Assembly: GCF_900112175.1 (NCBI RefSeq)
Contig: NZ_FOYT01000002.1
Location: 434,001-498,000 of the forward strand
Direction of reading: 5' to 3'
DNA from: Halogeometricum rufum
Lineage (GTDB): Archaea > Halobacteriota > Halobacteria > Halobacteriales > Haloferacaceae
Length of the DNA stretch: 64,000 nt
In this document: piece after piece, positions 1-8,108 of the stretch
How positions within the stretch are numbered: position 1 is the first letter of the stretch
Layout of the letters: each line of letters starts with the position of its first letter
Program-made: the position numbers and the translations under genes
Notes under the pieces: generated by a model
Database searches by the model: none
The model's input: only the letters and a program-made list of their open reading frames with translations
What the model was told of the DNA's origin: nothing

Positions 1-66
1 GAGTATCTCGCGCGCGAGTTCGTTTCCGAGCAGTTCGAACAGTTCGTCGGCGCCCCGGCGTGACAC
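1..66 (-). CDS. Winged-helix transcriptional regulator, N-terminal fragment (runs off the window)
   Basis: The first 66 bases read on the minus strand give an open frame from a GTG at 64-66 (another GTG lies at 76-78) to the window edge. The peptide contains ADELFELLGNELAREIL, which matches the first helices of the ArsR-like winged-helix proteins common in haloarchaea (pattern LLGNExRxxIL). Only about 22 codons are visible, so the ligand domain and true start are unknown. A DNA-binding role is inferred from the helix pattern alone. Confidence 0.5.
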   Translation of the reverse strand, partial: MSRRGADELFELLGNELAREIL

Positions 67-109
67 GGAGCCACACACGGCGGTCGGGGACAAGAATCCG
101 GTGGCCGTC

Positions 110-817
110 TCAGGGAAGCGCGCGCAGGTCGTCGAGCATCTCGTCCAAGTCGCGGTTCGAGATGGCGAGCGAGAAGCCGTCGATGCTGGCGAGGGCGGGG
201 GCGTGTTCCCACAGGTCGTCCTCCGTCAGGCCGTGGAGGACGACGGCGTTCGGCGTCGGGTTGACGACGCGCATCGCCACGAGGGGGGACTCGCCGCGAC
301 TGACGCCCGTGAAGACGAGCGCGCGACTCGTGGACTGCCCGTAGAGGCGGTAGAACTCCTCGGACGACAGGCGCGTGATGGCCTGGATGCTGTTGATGAC
401 GGTGTGCCCGCTCACGTGGTCGTGGTCGCCGCGGACGAGTTCCGTCGCGTCCATCGCCTCGTACAGGCGTTCGAGGGGGACCGATGTGGCGTACTCCCGC
501 AGGTCCTGGACGATGTCGCTCTCGAACCCCGCGGAGATGACGCGAGCGTACTGCCGGATGCGACTGCCGCCGCGCGACTGGTCGATGTCGAGGAGGGCCT
601 CGACCATCCGGCGGACGACGCCGATGCCGGGGCTCTCGCGCCGTCCGCTCTCGTAGTCGGAGATGACCGACGACGACACGTCCAACTCCTCGGCCAGCGC
701 CGTCTGCGAGATGTCGAAGTCCGTCCGCCACTTGCGGAGGGTCGCGCCCGCGTCGTCGCTCAGCGTTATCTCACCGGCGATACGTCGTGCGAGTTCGTCG
801 CGCGGAACCTCGCTCAT
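110..817 (-). CDS. HTH (Xre/Cro-type) transcriptional regulator, COG1709-like
   Basis: A 235-residue protein. Residues about 27-62 form a Cro/C1-type helix-turn-helix (LRKWRTDFDISQTALAEEL followed by a recognition helix with SSVISDYESGRR). The remaining 170 residues are a conserved C-terminal domain typical of haloarchaeal COG1709 predicted regulators; its ligand is unknown. The ATG at 817 begins MSEVPRDELARR, and no better start lies upstream. It is transcribed away from the membrane hydrolase gene at 987, leaving a shared 169-bp promoter region. Target genes cannot be told from the sequence. Confidence 0.82.
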   Translation of the reverse strand: MSEVPRDELARRIAGEITLSDDAGATLRKWRTDFDISQTALAEELDVSSSVISDYESGRRESPGIGVVRRMVEALLDIDQSRGGSRIRQYARVISAGFESDIVQDLREYATSVPLERLYEAMDATELVRGDHDHVSGHTVINSIQAITRLSSEEFYRLYGQSTSRALVFTGVSRGESPLVAMRVVNPTPNAVVLHGLTEDDLWEHAPALASIDGFSLAISNRDLDEMLDDLRALP

Positions 818-986
818 CGAGCGTCACCCGCGCCCCGTCCGTCCCGGTGCATACGGTGCGACGTGTGCGACTCGGGCGCAAAAGGGTATCGAAAATCGGG
901 TTCGACGAACGACGATGTGTCGGCGACGGTCCGAAGTCGGTCACCCGAGGCGAACGTTCAAGAGGGAGAGCGCGTCACTCTCCCCC

Positions 987-1652
987 ATGCCGTCGACCGT
1001 CGTCCACCTCGCACTCGGTGGACTCATCGGTGCCGCCCTCCTCGGCGCGGAGTTCGACCGGCGGAGCCTCCTCGTCGTGTTCGCGTTCACCGCGCTTCCG
1101 GACCTCGACGTGCTGGCGGAACCCCTCCTGCCGGGTGCGCACCGGTCGCTGGGGCACACGTTCGTCCTGCCGGCCGTCCTGTTCGCTCTCCTCCTCTGGG
1201 ACGCGCGTCGCGGCGCGGCGTCGGCCCTCCGGCGGCGGTTCGGCGTGCGCGGCGTGAAACTGGCGTGGGTGGGGGCGTTCTGCCTCCTCGCCGCGGGCAT
1301 CGTCCCGGACCTCCTCGTCGGCGGCGTGAACGCCTTCTACCCCCTCCACGACCGGTTCTACACGGTCGACGGCCGACTGCTCTACTCGACGGACCGGGGC
1401 TGGGTCCAGACGCTCGTGGACCTCTCGCCGCCGGAGCCGAAACCGGCCCGGACGACGGACAACTTCCAGTTCCGGACGGTGCTGGACGCCGCGCCGACGC
1501 GGGGCGTCGAACCGGCCCCCGAGGAGGCGCGCGTCGAACGCGTCTTCCCCGTCGCCATGACCGGCTTCCGGTTCGGTATCGTCCTCCTCTCCGCCGTCGT
1601 GGTGAGCGTGCGACTGGCCGGCGACCGGTTCGCGGGTCTGTTCGAGGCGTGA
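987..1652 (+). CDS. Membrane-bound metal-dependent hydrolase (DUF457/YdjM family)
   Basis: A 221-residue membrane protein with 4-5 hydrophobic segments. The metal-ligand pattern of the YdjM/DUF457 family is visible: a His near the N-terminus in VVHLALGG, Asp residues in ALPDLDVL (about 37-44), HRSLGHT (about 50-56), and a later GIVPDLL. These residues are thought to bind a metal on the membrane; the substrate is unknown across the family. The ATG at 987 was chosen because the longer in-frame extension is arginine-rich shadow sequence over the promoter region. Confidence 0.82.
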   Translation: MPSTVVHLALGGLIGAALLGAEFDRRSLLVVFAFTALPDLDVLAEPLLPGAHRSLGHTFVLPAVLFALLLWDARRGAASALRRRFGVRGVKLAWVGAFCLLAAGIVPDLLVGGVNAFYPLHDRFYTVDGRLLYSTDRGWVQTLVDLSPPEPKPARTTDNFQFRTVLDAAPTRGVEPAPEEARVERVFPVAMTGFRFGIVLLSAVVVSVRLAGDRFAGLFEA

Positions 1653-1721
1653 GTCGGTCCGAACGAGACGGGCCGCCCTCGCACCGGGGCGTTCATGGCC
1701 GACGGCGTCGACGGACGAACG

Positions 1722-2216
1722 ATGACCGACGCGACGATACGACCGTACGAACCGGAGGACGCCGACGACCTGTGGGCCCTGAAGCGCGGCTTCGAACTCG
1801 GCATCGGGGCGAACACCGGCGGCGAGGACAAGGGCGAGACGTACGAGGAGAAACTCGACGACGACTACCGGACCCGGTGGCTGGCGTGGGTCGACCGCTG
1901 CGTCGACGAGGACGAGACGTGCGTCGCCGTCGCGGCGACGGCCGACGGACTCGTCGGCTACGCGTTCGTCCTGCCCGAGTCGCTGGCGTTCGTCTGGGAC
2001 GCCGCCGTCCTCAACGAGATATTCGTCGCGCCCGACGCGCGCGGCACGGGCGTCGCGGACGGCCTGATGGAGGCCGCCCTCGACTGCGCCCGCGAGCAGA
2101 CGCTCCCGCTCGACCGGATGGTGCTCGACGTGGACCGGGAGAACGACCGCGCGCAGGCGTTCTACGAGCGGTACGGCTTCGAACACTGGGGCGAGATGGT
2201 CGCCAGAGAACTCTGA
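1722..2216 (+). CDS. GNAT family N-acetyltransferase
   Basis: A 164-residue cytoplasmic enzyme of the Gcn5-related acetyltransferase fold. The acetyl-CoA pyrophosphate loop is visible as ARGTGVADGLM (about residues 106-116), preceded by the beta-4 strand ending in EIFVAP. The C-terminal ENDRAQAFYERYGFE motif is the usual cofactor-binding helix and strand. The ATG at 1722 (MTDATIRPYE) fits the family N-terminus better than the ATG at 1695, which adds nine residues. The acetyl acceptor is unknown. Confidence 0.88.
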   Translation: MTDATIRPYEPEDADDLWALKRGFELGIGANTGGEDKGETYEEKLDDDYRTRWLAWVDRCVDEDETCVAVAATADGLVGYAFVLPESLAFVWDAAVLNEIFVAPDARGTGVADGLMEAALDCAREQTLPLDRMVLDVDRENDRAQAFYERYGFEHWGEMVAREL

Positions 2217-2786
2217 CTACGACCCGCCGCGAACCGCGCCCGCGACGGCACCGCCGACGCCGCCGAGGGCGACGGGTTCGACCAGGCCCGCGAGGAGAAC
2301 CGTCGTCACCGGGTCGGGGCGGACCACGTTCCCGCCGAACGAGACGGTGAAGGCGAACAGGCCGGCGACGGCGACGACGAAGTAGCCGAACGCGACCATC
2401 GCCCCCGAGAGCGCGCCGTCCGCCGGCGACGACGCCCGCGAGAGCGTCGCGGCCGCCGCGCCCCCGGCGAGGAGGCAGACGACCGGCACGGCGTACAGGA
2501 GCGGGGAGAACGCCTCCGTCGTCCCGACGAGGTCGACGCTCGACGTGGACCCGAACAGGCCCGGGACGAGCGTCTTCACGCCGTGGACGTTCAGGAACGA
2601 CCAGCCGACGACCTGCCACACCGAGAGTTCGCTCCCGAACGCTTCGAGGAAGCCGAACGCGGCGGAGTTCCGTATCGTCCCCGCCGTCGCGAGGTAGACG
2701 AGGAGGTAGCCGAGGACGCCGGCTCCGAGGCCGCTTCCGAGGCCGGCGACCGCTGTTCGCGGCGACCGAACGCTGCTGGGAGACAT
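2217..2786 (-). CDS. Haloarchaeal membrane protein, 5 predicted TM segments (unknown function)
   Basis: A 189-residue Ala/Gly/Val-rich integral membrane protein with about five hydrophobic segments, converging on the GNAT gene with no intergenic space. The start MSPSSVRSPR at 2786 is favoured because a TATA-like element (tatata, around 2814-2820) lies about 30 nt upstream, giving a leaderless transcript; a start at 2807 would fall close to that element. I recognise no functional motif. Similar haloarchaeal proteins are often listed only as putative transporters, which this sequence does not prove. Confidence 0.72.
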   Translation of the reverse strand: MSPSSVRSPRTAVAGLGSGLGAGVLGYLLVYLATAGTIRNSAAFGFLEAFGSELSVWQVVGWSFLNVHGVKTLVPGLFGSTSSVDLVGTTEAFSPLLYAVPVVCLLAGGAAAATLSRASSPADGALSGAMVAFGYFVVAVAGLFAFTVSFGGNVVRPDPVTTVLLAGLVEPVALGGVGGAVAGAVRGGS

Positions 2787-2864
2787 TACTGTCGAGACGA
2801 CTCTCACCGCTTCGTATATACTTCGTGGCCGGCGTGCGAGAACGGCGCACGGAGAACGCGACGC

Positions 2865-3494
2865 TCAGGGGAGCGTCTCGACGAACGTCACCGAGTCGTC
2901 CGCGCCGCCCGCGTCGCGCCACTCGGCCTGCGAGACGGTGTAGCGCGCCTCGTCGCGCACGTCGCCGTCGGTGAAGGGGAGGCCGCGGCGGACCACGCCC
3001 TCGAACCGGCCGCCCGCGTCCGCGACGTACTTCTCGACGGCGCGGCGAGATTTCTCGTTGCCGGCGGCGACGCCGACGGCGACGAGGCCGACGTCGAGGC
3101 GGTCGAACGCGAGGGTCAGCAGGGCGCGGGCGCGTTCGCCGGAGTAGCCCCGCCCCCAGAACCGCTTCCGGAGCCAGATACCGGGTTCGGCCACGTCGCG
3201 GTCCCAGTCGAACTCGAGTGCGCCGACGCCGACGAACTCGCCGGTGTCCGGGAGCCGAATCGCGTACTCGGCGCTCTCGGCCTCCGCCCACCGCTCCTCG
3301 CAACCGCGGAGGAAGTCGAACGCCTCCTTCGGCGTCTCGTGCGGCGAGAACGGGACGTGTTCGAACGTCTCCGCGGCGTCCTCGCCGGAGGCGACGCGGT
3401 AGAGTTCCCGCACGCCGACGGTGTCGCGACCGGCGCGTTCGAGCCTGAGTCGGCCCGTCTCGACGACGGCGGGGAACAGGTCACTCGTCGCCAT
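2865..3494 (-). CDS. GNAT (RimJ/RimL-like) N-acetyltransferase, copy B
   Basis: A 209-residue acetyltransferase of the RimJ/RimL type that acetylates protein N-termini or small amines. The order is as expected: an N-terminal TGRLRLERA, a central GIWLRKRFWGRGYSGE in which the RGYSGE loop binds acetyl-CoA, and a C-terminal NEKSRRAVEKY. It overlaps the upstream gene at 3481-4119 by 14 bp and is a clear paralogue (same block order), so the two arose by tandem duplication and are probably cotranslated. Substrate unknown. Confidence 0.87.
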   Translation of the reverse strand: MATSDLFPAVVETGRLRLERAGRDTVGVRELYRVASGEDAAETFEHVPFSPHETPKEAFDFLRGCEERWAEAESAEYAIRLPDTGEFVGVGALEFDWDRDVAEPGIWLRKRFWGRGYSGERARALLTLAFDRLDVGLVAVGVAAGNEKSRRAVEKYVADAGGRFEGVVRRGLPFTDGDVRDEARYTVSQAEWRDAGGADDSVTFVETLP

Positions 3495-4119
3495 CGACGT
3501 CCTCCCACCGGAGCGTCGCCGTCCGTTCGTCCACCGCGTCGCGCCACTCCGCCTGCGTGACGGAGAACCGGACGGTCGACTCGGGGTCGCCGTCGCGTTC
3601 GACGCGGTGGCGAAACTCGCCGTCCCGACTGCCGCCCGCCGCCTCGACGTAGTCCGCGATGGCGCGGACGGCGCGTTCGTCGGCCGGAATCGCCTCGGCC
3701 GCGCACAGCGACACGTCGAGTTCGTCGAAGGCGACCTCGAAGAACGCCCGCGCGCGTTCGCTGACGTAGCCGCGACCCCGGAACGGCTTCCTGAGCCAGA
3801 TGCCGAACGCGGCGGTGTCGCGGCCCCACTCGAAGTGCAGGCCCGCCGTCCCGGCGAACGCGCCCGCGCCGTCCTCGCCGTCGCGCGGGTAGACGGCGTA
3901 GACGGCGCTCTCGCCGGCCTCCCACCGGTCCTCGATTCGGCGGAGGAACTCGTCGGCCTCCTTCGGCGACCGGTAGGGGTTCCACGTGACGTAACGGGTC
4001 ACGTCTTCGATGCTCGCGGCGCTCTCTCGGCCGTGTTCGTACAGTTCGAGCGACGCGACCTCCTCCCGCGTCGCGCGCCTGAGGCGGAGGCGGTCGGTGC
4101 GTATCTCGACGGGGAACAC
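3481..4119 (-). CDS. GNAT (RimJ/RimL-like) N-acetyltransferase, copy A
   Basis: A 212-residue paralogue of the downstream gene. It shares TDRLRLRRA near the N-terminus, the acetyl-CoA loop in GIWLRKPFRGRGYVSE, and a C-terminal VTQAEWRDA block that is also present in copy B (VSQAEWRDA). It follows the flavoprotein gene by 45 bp and overlaps the next gene by 14 bp, so the three genes look like one transcription unit. Substrate specificity is unknown; sequence drift outside the cofactor loop suggests the two copies act on different acceptors. Confidence 0.87.
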   Translation of the reverse strand: MFPVEIRTDRLRLRRATREEVASLELYEHGRESAASIEDVTRYVTWNPYRSPKEADEFLRRIEDRWEAGESAVYAVYPRDGEDGAGAFAGTAGLHFEWGRDTAAFGIWLRKPFRGRGYVSERARAFFEVAFDELDVSLCAAEAIPADERAVRAIADYVEAAGGSRDGEFRHRVERDGDPESTVRFSVTQAEWRDAVDERTATLRWEDVDGDE

Positions 4120-4164
4120 GACCGTGCGGACGCAGTCCGGCGAAAAGAAGCTACCCCGGCCGTG

Positions 4165-4617
4165 TCACTCGACACCACGCATCGTCTTCTCCCGCCGACC
4201 GGTGAGTTCGTCGGGAACGAGGCGGTACATCTCGAACTCCAACTCCGTGGTCGGTTCGTCGTAGATGGTGACGAACGGGATGTCCATCGTCCGCATCGCC
4301 TCGACGACGGTGGAGTCGAGTGCCGCCTCGGTCACCTCGGTGAGGCGGCCGCGGGCGACGACGGACTTCCACCCCTCGTCCGTCTGTTCGTGGACGACGA
4401 CGGAGACGGCACCGGGCGCGTCGACGTACTCGCGTTTCTCCGACTCCGAGTCGAACGCGAGTCGAAGGTAGAGGCTCTCCTGCTCCGCGTCGAAGCCGTA
4501 GGAGACGGGAATCGCGTAGGAGTCGTCGTCCTTGGCGAACGCGACGACGCCGGTGCCGCCCGTCCCGAGGAACTCGACTGTCTCTTCGTGGCTCATGGCG
4601 ACGGACTGGTCGGACAT
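4165..4617 (-). CDS. Pyridoxamine 5'-phosphate oxidase-like FMN-binding protein
   Basis: A 150-residue split-barrel flavoprotein. The family pattern is visible: an N-terminal helix, GTGGTGVVAFAKDDDSYAIP, a strand pair in SLYLRLAFDSESEKREYV that would contact FMN phosphate, and GWKSVVARGRLTEV. Haloarchaea carry many such small proteins; enzymatic roles are mostly unassigned. A TATA-like ttttaag about 28 nt upstream of the ATG at 4617 suggests a leaderless transcript and supports the start. It heads a probable operon with the two GNAT genes. Confidence 0.83.
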   Translation of the reverse strand: MSDQSVAMSHEETVEFLGTGGTGVVAFAKDDDSYAIPVSYGFDAEQESLYLRLAFDSESEKREYVDAPGAVSVVVHEQTDEGWKSVVARGRLTEVTEAALDSTVVEAMRTMDIPFVTIYDEPTTELEFEMYRLVPDELTGRREKTMRGVE

Positions 4618-4822
4618 GAGATAATCTACGCTCGGCGGCGACTTAAAATGACGTTCCGCTTATCGTTTTCTCGGGCGGCGGGGCGACCGACGGCACGGGG
4701 CGGAACGCCTCGTCGGGCGCGGCGCCGCTCTCGGTGCGTGCGAACGCCGGGGCCCGCTCTCGGTACCGCTCTCGTGCGGACGACACTGACGCTACCGACG
4801 ATTCCCACCGTGACCCTTGTTG

Positions 4823-4860
4823 TCAATACATTATCATAGGAGGGGAGCGTACGGGGCCTA
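4823..4860 (+). promoter_or_regulatory. Promoter and RBS of the DUF7544 membrane gene
   Basis: An AT-rich stretch (aatacattat, 4826-4835) stands out in GC-rich flanks about 28 nt before the ATG at 4860, as expected for a haloarchaeal TATA box. An aggagggg purine run lies 8-16 nt before the start and could serve as a Shine-Dalgarno sequence if the leader is longer. Confidence 0.5.
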
Positions 4861-5885
4861 TGGCTCTCCACGCACTCGACGACGTCGACGACGCACTGGA
4901 CGTGACGCGAACGTTCCTCGGCTCTCTGGACCGCACGGCGTGGGTGAAACTCGCCCTCGTGGCGCTGTTCATCGGCGGCCCCGGCGCGAACGTCAACTCC
5001 TTTCAGTACACGTTCGGCGGGGACGGCGGCACCGGCGGCCCCGCGACGGGGGTCCCCCCCGGAGACGTGTTCGGGCCGAACGCGTGGCTCCTCGTCGCGG
5101 GCGTCGTCGGCTTCTTCGTGCTCCTCGGACTCGCCTTCGCCCTCGTCGGTTCGGTCATGGAGTTCGTCTTCGTCGAGTCGCTCCGAAACGAGTCGGTGAC
5201 GGTCCGGCGGTACTGGGGCCGACGGTGGAAACAGGGCGTTCGCCTGTTCGGATTCCGCCTGCTCGTCGGCTTCTTCGTGTTCGGCACCGTCGCCCTGTTC
5301 GCGGCGCCGTTCCTCCTCGCCGCGGCGGGGTTCGAACCGTTCACGGGCGGCGTCTCGCTCGCCGTCCTCCTGGTCGTCCTCCTGCCCCTGTTCGTCGTCC
5401 TCGCCGTCGTCGCCGGCCTCGTCAACGGCTTCACCACCGTCTTCGTCGTCCCCATCATGATTCTAGACGACTGCGGCGTCCTCGCCGGGTGGCGGCGCCT
5501 CTGGGCGACGATGACTCGCCACTGGGTCCAGTACCTCGCCTACGCCGTCGCGAGCTTCTTCCTCTCGATAGTCGGCGGCATCCTCGTCGCAATCGTCACC
5601 GTCGTCTTCGTCGTCGTCCTCCTCGTCCCGTTCGGCCTCCTGTTCGCCCTCGGTATCGGTCTCGTCGAGTTCGTCGCCGAACCGGTCGGCATCGCGGTGT
5701 TCGTCCTCGCCGGCCTCCTGTTCGGTCTCGCCGTCCTCGCCGTCGCCGCACTCGTGCAGGTGCCCGTGCAGGCGTACCTGCGCTACTACGCGATGCTCGT
5801 CCTCGGCGACGTGGACGAGACGCTGGACCTCGTCCCGACGCAACGCGCCGCCGTCCGCGGGTCACCGGACGTGGTCGAGGAGTGA
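4860..5885 (+). CDS. DUF7544-type polytopic membrane protein
   Basis: A 341-residue integral membrane protein. A short cytoplasmic N-terminus (ALDDVDDALDVTRTFL, then DRTAWVKLALVALF) leads to about six membrane segments: roughly residues 30-45, 80-105, 135-165, 175-205, 235-270 and 280-315. The N-terminal pattern, a loop with VRRYWGRRWKQG, and the later WRRLWATMTRHWVQY motif match the haloarchaeal DUF7544 family, of unknown function. It stands alone with its own promoter. The ATG at 4860 directly follows a promoter and RBS, which fixes the start. Confidence 0.8.
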   Translation: MALHALDDVDDALDVTRTFLGSLDRTAWVKLALVALFIGGPGANVNSFQYTFGGDGGTGGPATGVPPGDVFGPNAWLLVAGVVGFFVLLGLAFALVGSVMEFVFVESLRNESVTVRRYWGRRWKQGVRLFGFRLLVGFFVFGTVALFAAPFLLAAAGFEPFTGGVSLAVLLVVLLPLFVVLAVVAGLVNGFTTVFVVPIMILDDCGVLAGWRRLWATMTRHWVQYLAYAVASFFLSIVGGILVAIVTVVFVVVLLVPFGLLFALGIGLVEFVAEPVGIAVFVLAGLLFGLAVLAVAALVQVPVQAYLRYYAMLVLGDVDETLDLVPTQRAAVRGSPDVVEE

Positions 5886-6132
5886 GCGAGCGAGCCCGGA
5901 ACCCACTCGCCGTCGCTCTTGGGAACGTAAACTGAGCGACCGAAGCGAGCGCCCTTTCGAAAGTTCAGCGGTCCGTTCTCGGGGAGCGGCGGCGCCGGAC
6001 GCGCCCGTGACCGAGGCGCGCCGCGACGCGTGCCCGCGGCCTTCGCGCCCGACTCACGGAATCCGGGGGTGAACCCGAGGCTCAGTTTGTAAGCCAGAAA
6101 GCGAAAAAACGCGCCACCCGTGAGTACAGACG

Positions 6133-6915
6133 ATGTCAGACCCGGTCGTCGTTACGCTCGCCAGTTCGCCCGTCCCCGAGTGGGCGGTCCATCTGGGGAA
6201 ACAGGTAGAACACGCGCTGGCTCCCGCACGCGAGTTGCTCAAGCCGCTCCTCGCCAGTTGGGTGACGCTGGCCGTCTGGGTCACCCTCAACGTCGTCTCT
6301 CTCGGCGTCCTCTGGTGGGACGTCCGCGAGCGAAACCAGAACCTCCCCTCGATGATGAAGTTCGTCTGGTCGCTCGTCGTCGCCTACTCCGGTCCGGTCG
6401 GGCTGGCGGTGTACTGGTACTCGGGGCGGACGCAACTCGACAGCGACTCGCTCTGGAAGCGAGGGTTCCGCTCGACCTCGCACTGCTACTCGGGCTGTGG
6501 GATAGGCGAAGTCATCGGCATCACCGCGTCGACCATCATCCTCAGCTTCTCCCTGTTCTGGGTGACCGTGGCGACGTTCACGATGGCGTTCCTGTTCGGG
6601 TTCGCGTTCACCATCGGGCCGCTGATGCAGGAGGGCGTCGGGTTCGGCGAGGCCGTGAAGGACGCACTGTGGAGTGAGACGCCCAGTATCACCATCATGG
6701 AGATAGCCGCCATCGGCACCGACCTCCTCCTCGCCGGCGGGGCGAAGTGGACCGCGCCGCTGTTCTGGACGGCGCTGTTCTTCTCTTTGACCATCGGGTT
6801 CGTCGCCGCCTACCCCGTCAACGCCGTGCTCATCGTCGCCGGCGTCAAGGAGGGGATGGGCAACCCCGCCGAGATGGACGGAAGCGGCGGAAGCCGTTCG
6901 TCGGCCGCCGACTGA
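6133..6915 (+). CDS. DUF4396 membrane protein with HC-x2-GC motif
   Basis: A 260-residue membrane protein with five to six hydrophobic segments. The hallmark of DUF4396 is seen at residues 117-125, HCYSGCGIG, followed by GEVIG; the His and two Cys could bind a metal, which is consistent with the copper/metal-related contexts where this family is found, but that is inference. The C-terminus ends in a Ser/Gly/Ala tail. The ATG at 6133 is the first good start after a 247-bp gene-free gap. Thirty bases beyond its stop begins the rfcL-like relic. Confidence 0.82.
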   Translation: MSDPVVVTLASSPVPEWAVHLGKQVEHALAPARELLKPLLASWVTLAVWVTLNVVSLGVLWWDVRERNQNLPSMMKFVWSLVVAYSGPVGLAVYWYSGRTQLDSDSLWKRGFRSTSHCYSGCGIGEVIGITASTIILSFSLFWVTVATFTMAFLFGFAFTIGPLMQEGVGFGEAVKDALWSETPSITIMEIAAIGTDLLLAGGAKWTAPLFWTALFFSLTIGFVAAYPVNAVLIVAGVKEGMGNPAEMDGSGGSRSSAAD

Positions 6916-6945
6916 GTCGCCGGTGGCGACGCGCCGGTGACGCTC

Positions 6946-7000
6946 CGCAACCACTAAACGCACCTCGGACGACCCTTCTACAATGGCAGACTGGACGGAG
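6946..7000 (+). repeat. Direct repeat, left copy: rfcL promoter and first six codons
   Basis: These 55 bases align without gaps to 8109-8163, which holds the rfcL core promoter and start: 48 of 55 positions agree by my count. All seven differences fall between the promoter element (gcaaccactaaacg is identical) and the start; the last 20 bases covering ATG and MADWTE are identical. The two copies flank the MntA-HepT locus. Confidence 0.85.
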
Positions 7001-7012
7001 CAGTCGGTCTAA
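6983..7012 (+). pseudogene. Relic of rfcL 5' end (encodes MADWTEQSV then stop)
   Basis: An ATG at 6983 reads MADWTEQSV and stops at TAA 7010-7012. The first six codons equal those of the intact rfcL at 8146, and the promoter-like element 25-30 nt upstream is also kept. The frame is lost after codon six. It is either the broken end left behind by insertion of the toxin-antitoxin segment or a decayed copy. If transcribed it could make a nine-residue peptide from a second rfcL-type promoter. Confidence 0.7.
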
Positions 7013-7140
7013 TCGTGTGTAGTTCGTGTGTAAGGCCGGCCGTCCTCCTCCTCGGAATCCGACGGACGAACCGCACAGTCTGTTCCTCCTCGGTCGGGGT
7101 GTGAAGAGCCGGAATGGCGTTGTTGACCGAGGACTACCGC

Positions 7141-7569
7141 TTACGACCGCTGCTGCTTGAACCACCGAGCGACTTCGGTCTGAAACCGCCCGAACCAGCG
7201 GAGGTCCTCGTGTAGCACGTCGTAGACGACGTCGTGATTGACATCGCCGTATCGGTGAGCGAGAACGTTCCGAAACCCGACGGCCTCCTCCATCTTCGCT
7301 TGCGTCTCGTCCGAGAGGATACCGGCGTTCCCGAGGGCTTCTATCTCCTTCTTCGACGTCCCACTCGGGGTGAGTGCTTCGGCCGAACGGATGTGCTGGG
7401 CGAGGTCGATACAGGACTGGATGAGATTCATGAACGTCCGTTCGACGGCCCGCTGAGTCACCATGTCGGCGAGGTACTCCTCCTTCGACATCCCTCGCAT
7501 TCGCTTCAGGTCGTCAGTGTACTGATTGACGTGACGGAGTTTGTCCACGACGACGTCCCCGTCGACCAT
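7141..7569 (-). CDS. hepT: HepT-like HEPN ribonuclease toxin (type VII toxin-antitoxin)
   Basis: A 142-residue all-helical HEPN protein. The catalytic motif RX4HXY is present as RNVLAHRY (R100, H105, Y107). In characterised type VII systems the R/H pair cleaves RNA (often tRNA) and the Tyr is the site that MntA modifies with AMP. A preceding helix MNLIQSCIDLAQHI matches the conserved HepT dimer helix. The ATG at 7569 directly abuts the TAG of mntA (7570-7572) with no spacer, so the two are translationally linked. Function is inferred from motif and pairing, both very typical. Confidence 0.88.
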   Translation of the reverse strand: MVDGDVVVDKLRHVNQYTDDLKRMRGMSKEEYLADMVTQRAVERTFMNLIQSCIDLAQHIRSAEALTPSGTSKKEIEALGNAGILSDETQAKMEEAVGFRNVLAHRYGDVNHDVVYDVLHEDLRWFGRFQTEVARWFKQQRS

Positions 7570-8004
7570 CTACGTGTCGCCCCGGGCGAGTCGGTCGATG
7601 AACTCACGGCGCTCCCGCTCCCGTTCGTTCGCCGTCGACTCGTACTCTCGCCCGATTCGTTCTCGGTACGTCTCGACCGCACGCTCGTCGCCGGTGAGAA
7701 CGATTCCGTCACGAAGTGCGGCGTACGCAACCGGCGTCGGAAGCGAGTCGACGTCGCTCACGTCTACGAACCCGTCGGCGTACTCCTGCAGTCCAGCGTC
7801 GATGCGGTTTCGAGCGTCGAACCGTTCGTGGTCCGTCATCTCCTCGGGGAACCGGAGGGCGACATCCACATCGGATGATTCGGTGGCGGTTTCTCGTGCG
7901 TGCGACCCGAACAGAACGGCGAAAACGACCGGCGTCTCGGCGAGGTACGCTCGCATCTCCGAGAGATTCGCTCCCTCGACGTTCGACTCGTCCTCGCTCG
8001 CCAT
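7570..8004 (-). CDS. mntA: MntA-like minimal nucleotidyltransferase antitoxin
   Basis: A 144-residue nucleotidyltransferase-fold protein with the canonical MntA signature GSX10DXD: G33-S34 in VLFGSHAR and D45-V-D47. In studied HepT-MntA pairs this enzyme transfers AMP units from ATP to the HepT tyrosine and silences it. The ATG at 8004 (MASEDESNVE) is chosen over 8067 because a TATA-containing palindrome at 8025-8043 sits at the right distance for a leaderless transcript and would lie inside the longer frame. It is the first gene of a two-gene unit with hepT. Confidence 0.87.
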   Translation of the reverse strand: MASEDESNVEGANLSEMRAYLAETPVVFAVLFGSHARETATESSDVDVALRFPEEMTDHERFDARNRIDAGLQEYADGFVDVSDVDSLPTPVAYAALRDGIVLTGDERAVETYRERIGREYESTANERERERREFIDRLARGDT

Positions 8005-8024
8005 GCCGTACTGTTCGAGACTCC

Positions 8025-8043
8025 GGAGTAATACGTTTACTCC
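8025..8043 (-). promoter_or_regulatory. Palindromic promoter/operator of mntA-hepT
   Basis: A perfect 7-5-7 inverted repeat, GGAGTAA / TTACTCC around tacgt, spans positions 21 to 39 nt before the mntA ATG. Its AT-rich centre is the only TATA-like stretch upstream, so the promoter and a likely operator coincide. This layout is what toxin-antitoxin autorepression would use; binding by the MntA-HepT complex is inference. A shorter inverted repeat (CTCGT/ACGAG, 8043-8057) follows on its upstream side. Confidence 0.55.
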
Positions 8044-8108
8044 TCGTACGCCACGAGTGGATTGCACGAAAAGACGGGTCCCTCGAACGAGATTCCCGGT
8101 GGACTATT

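Noticed and set aside
101-2350. A 749-codon plus-strand frame over the first regulator and membrane hydrolase
   Set aside because: Arginine-rich composition, antisense to the COG1709 regulator, and out of frame with the true hydrolase and GNAT genes.
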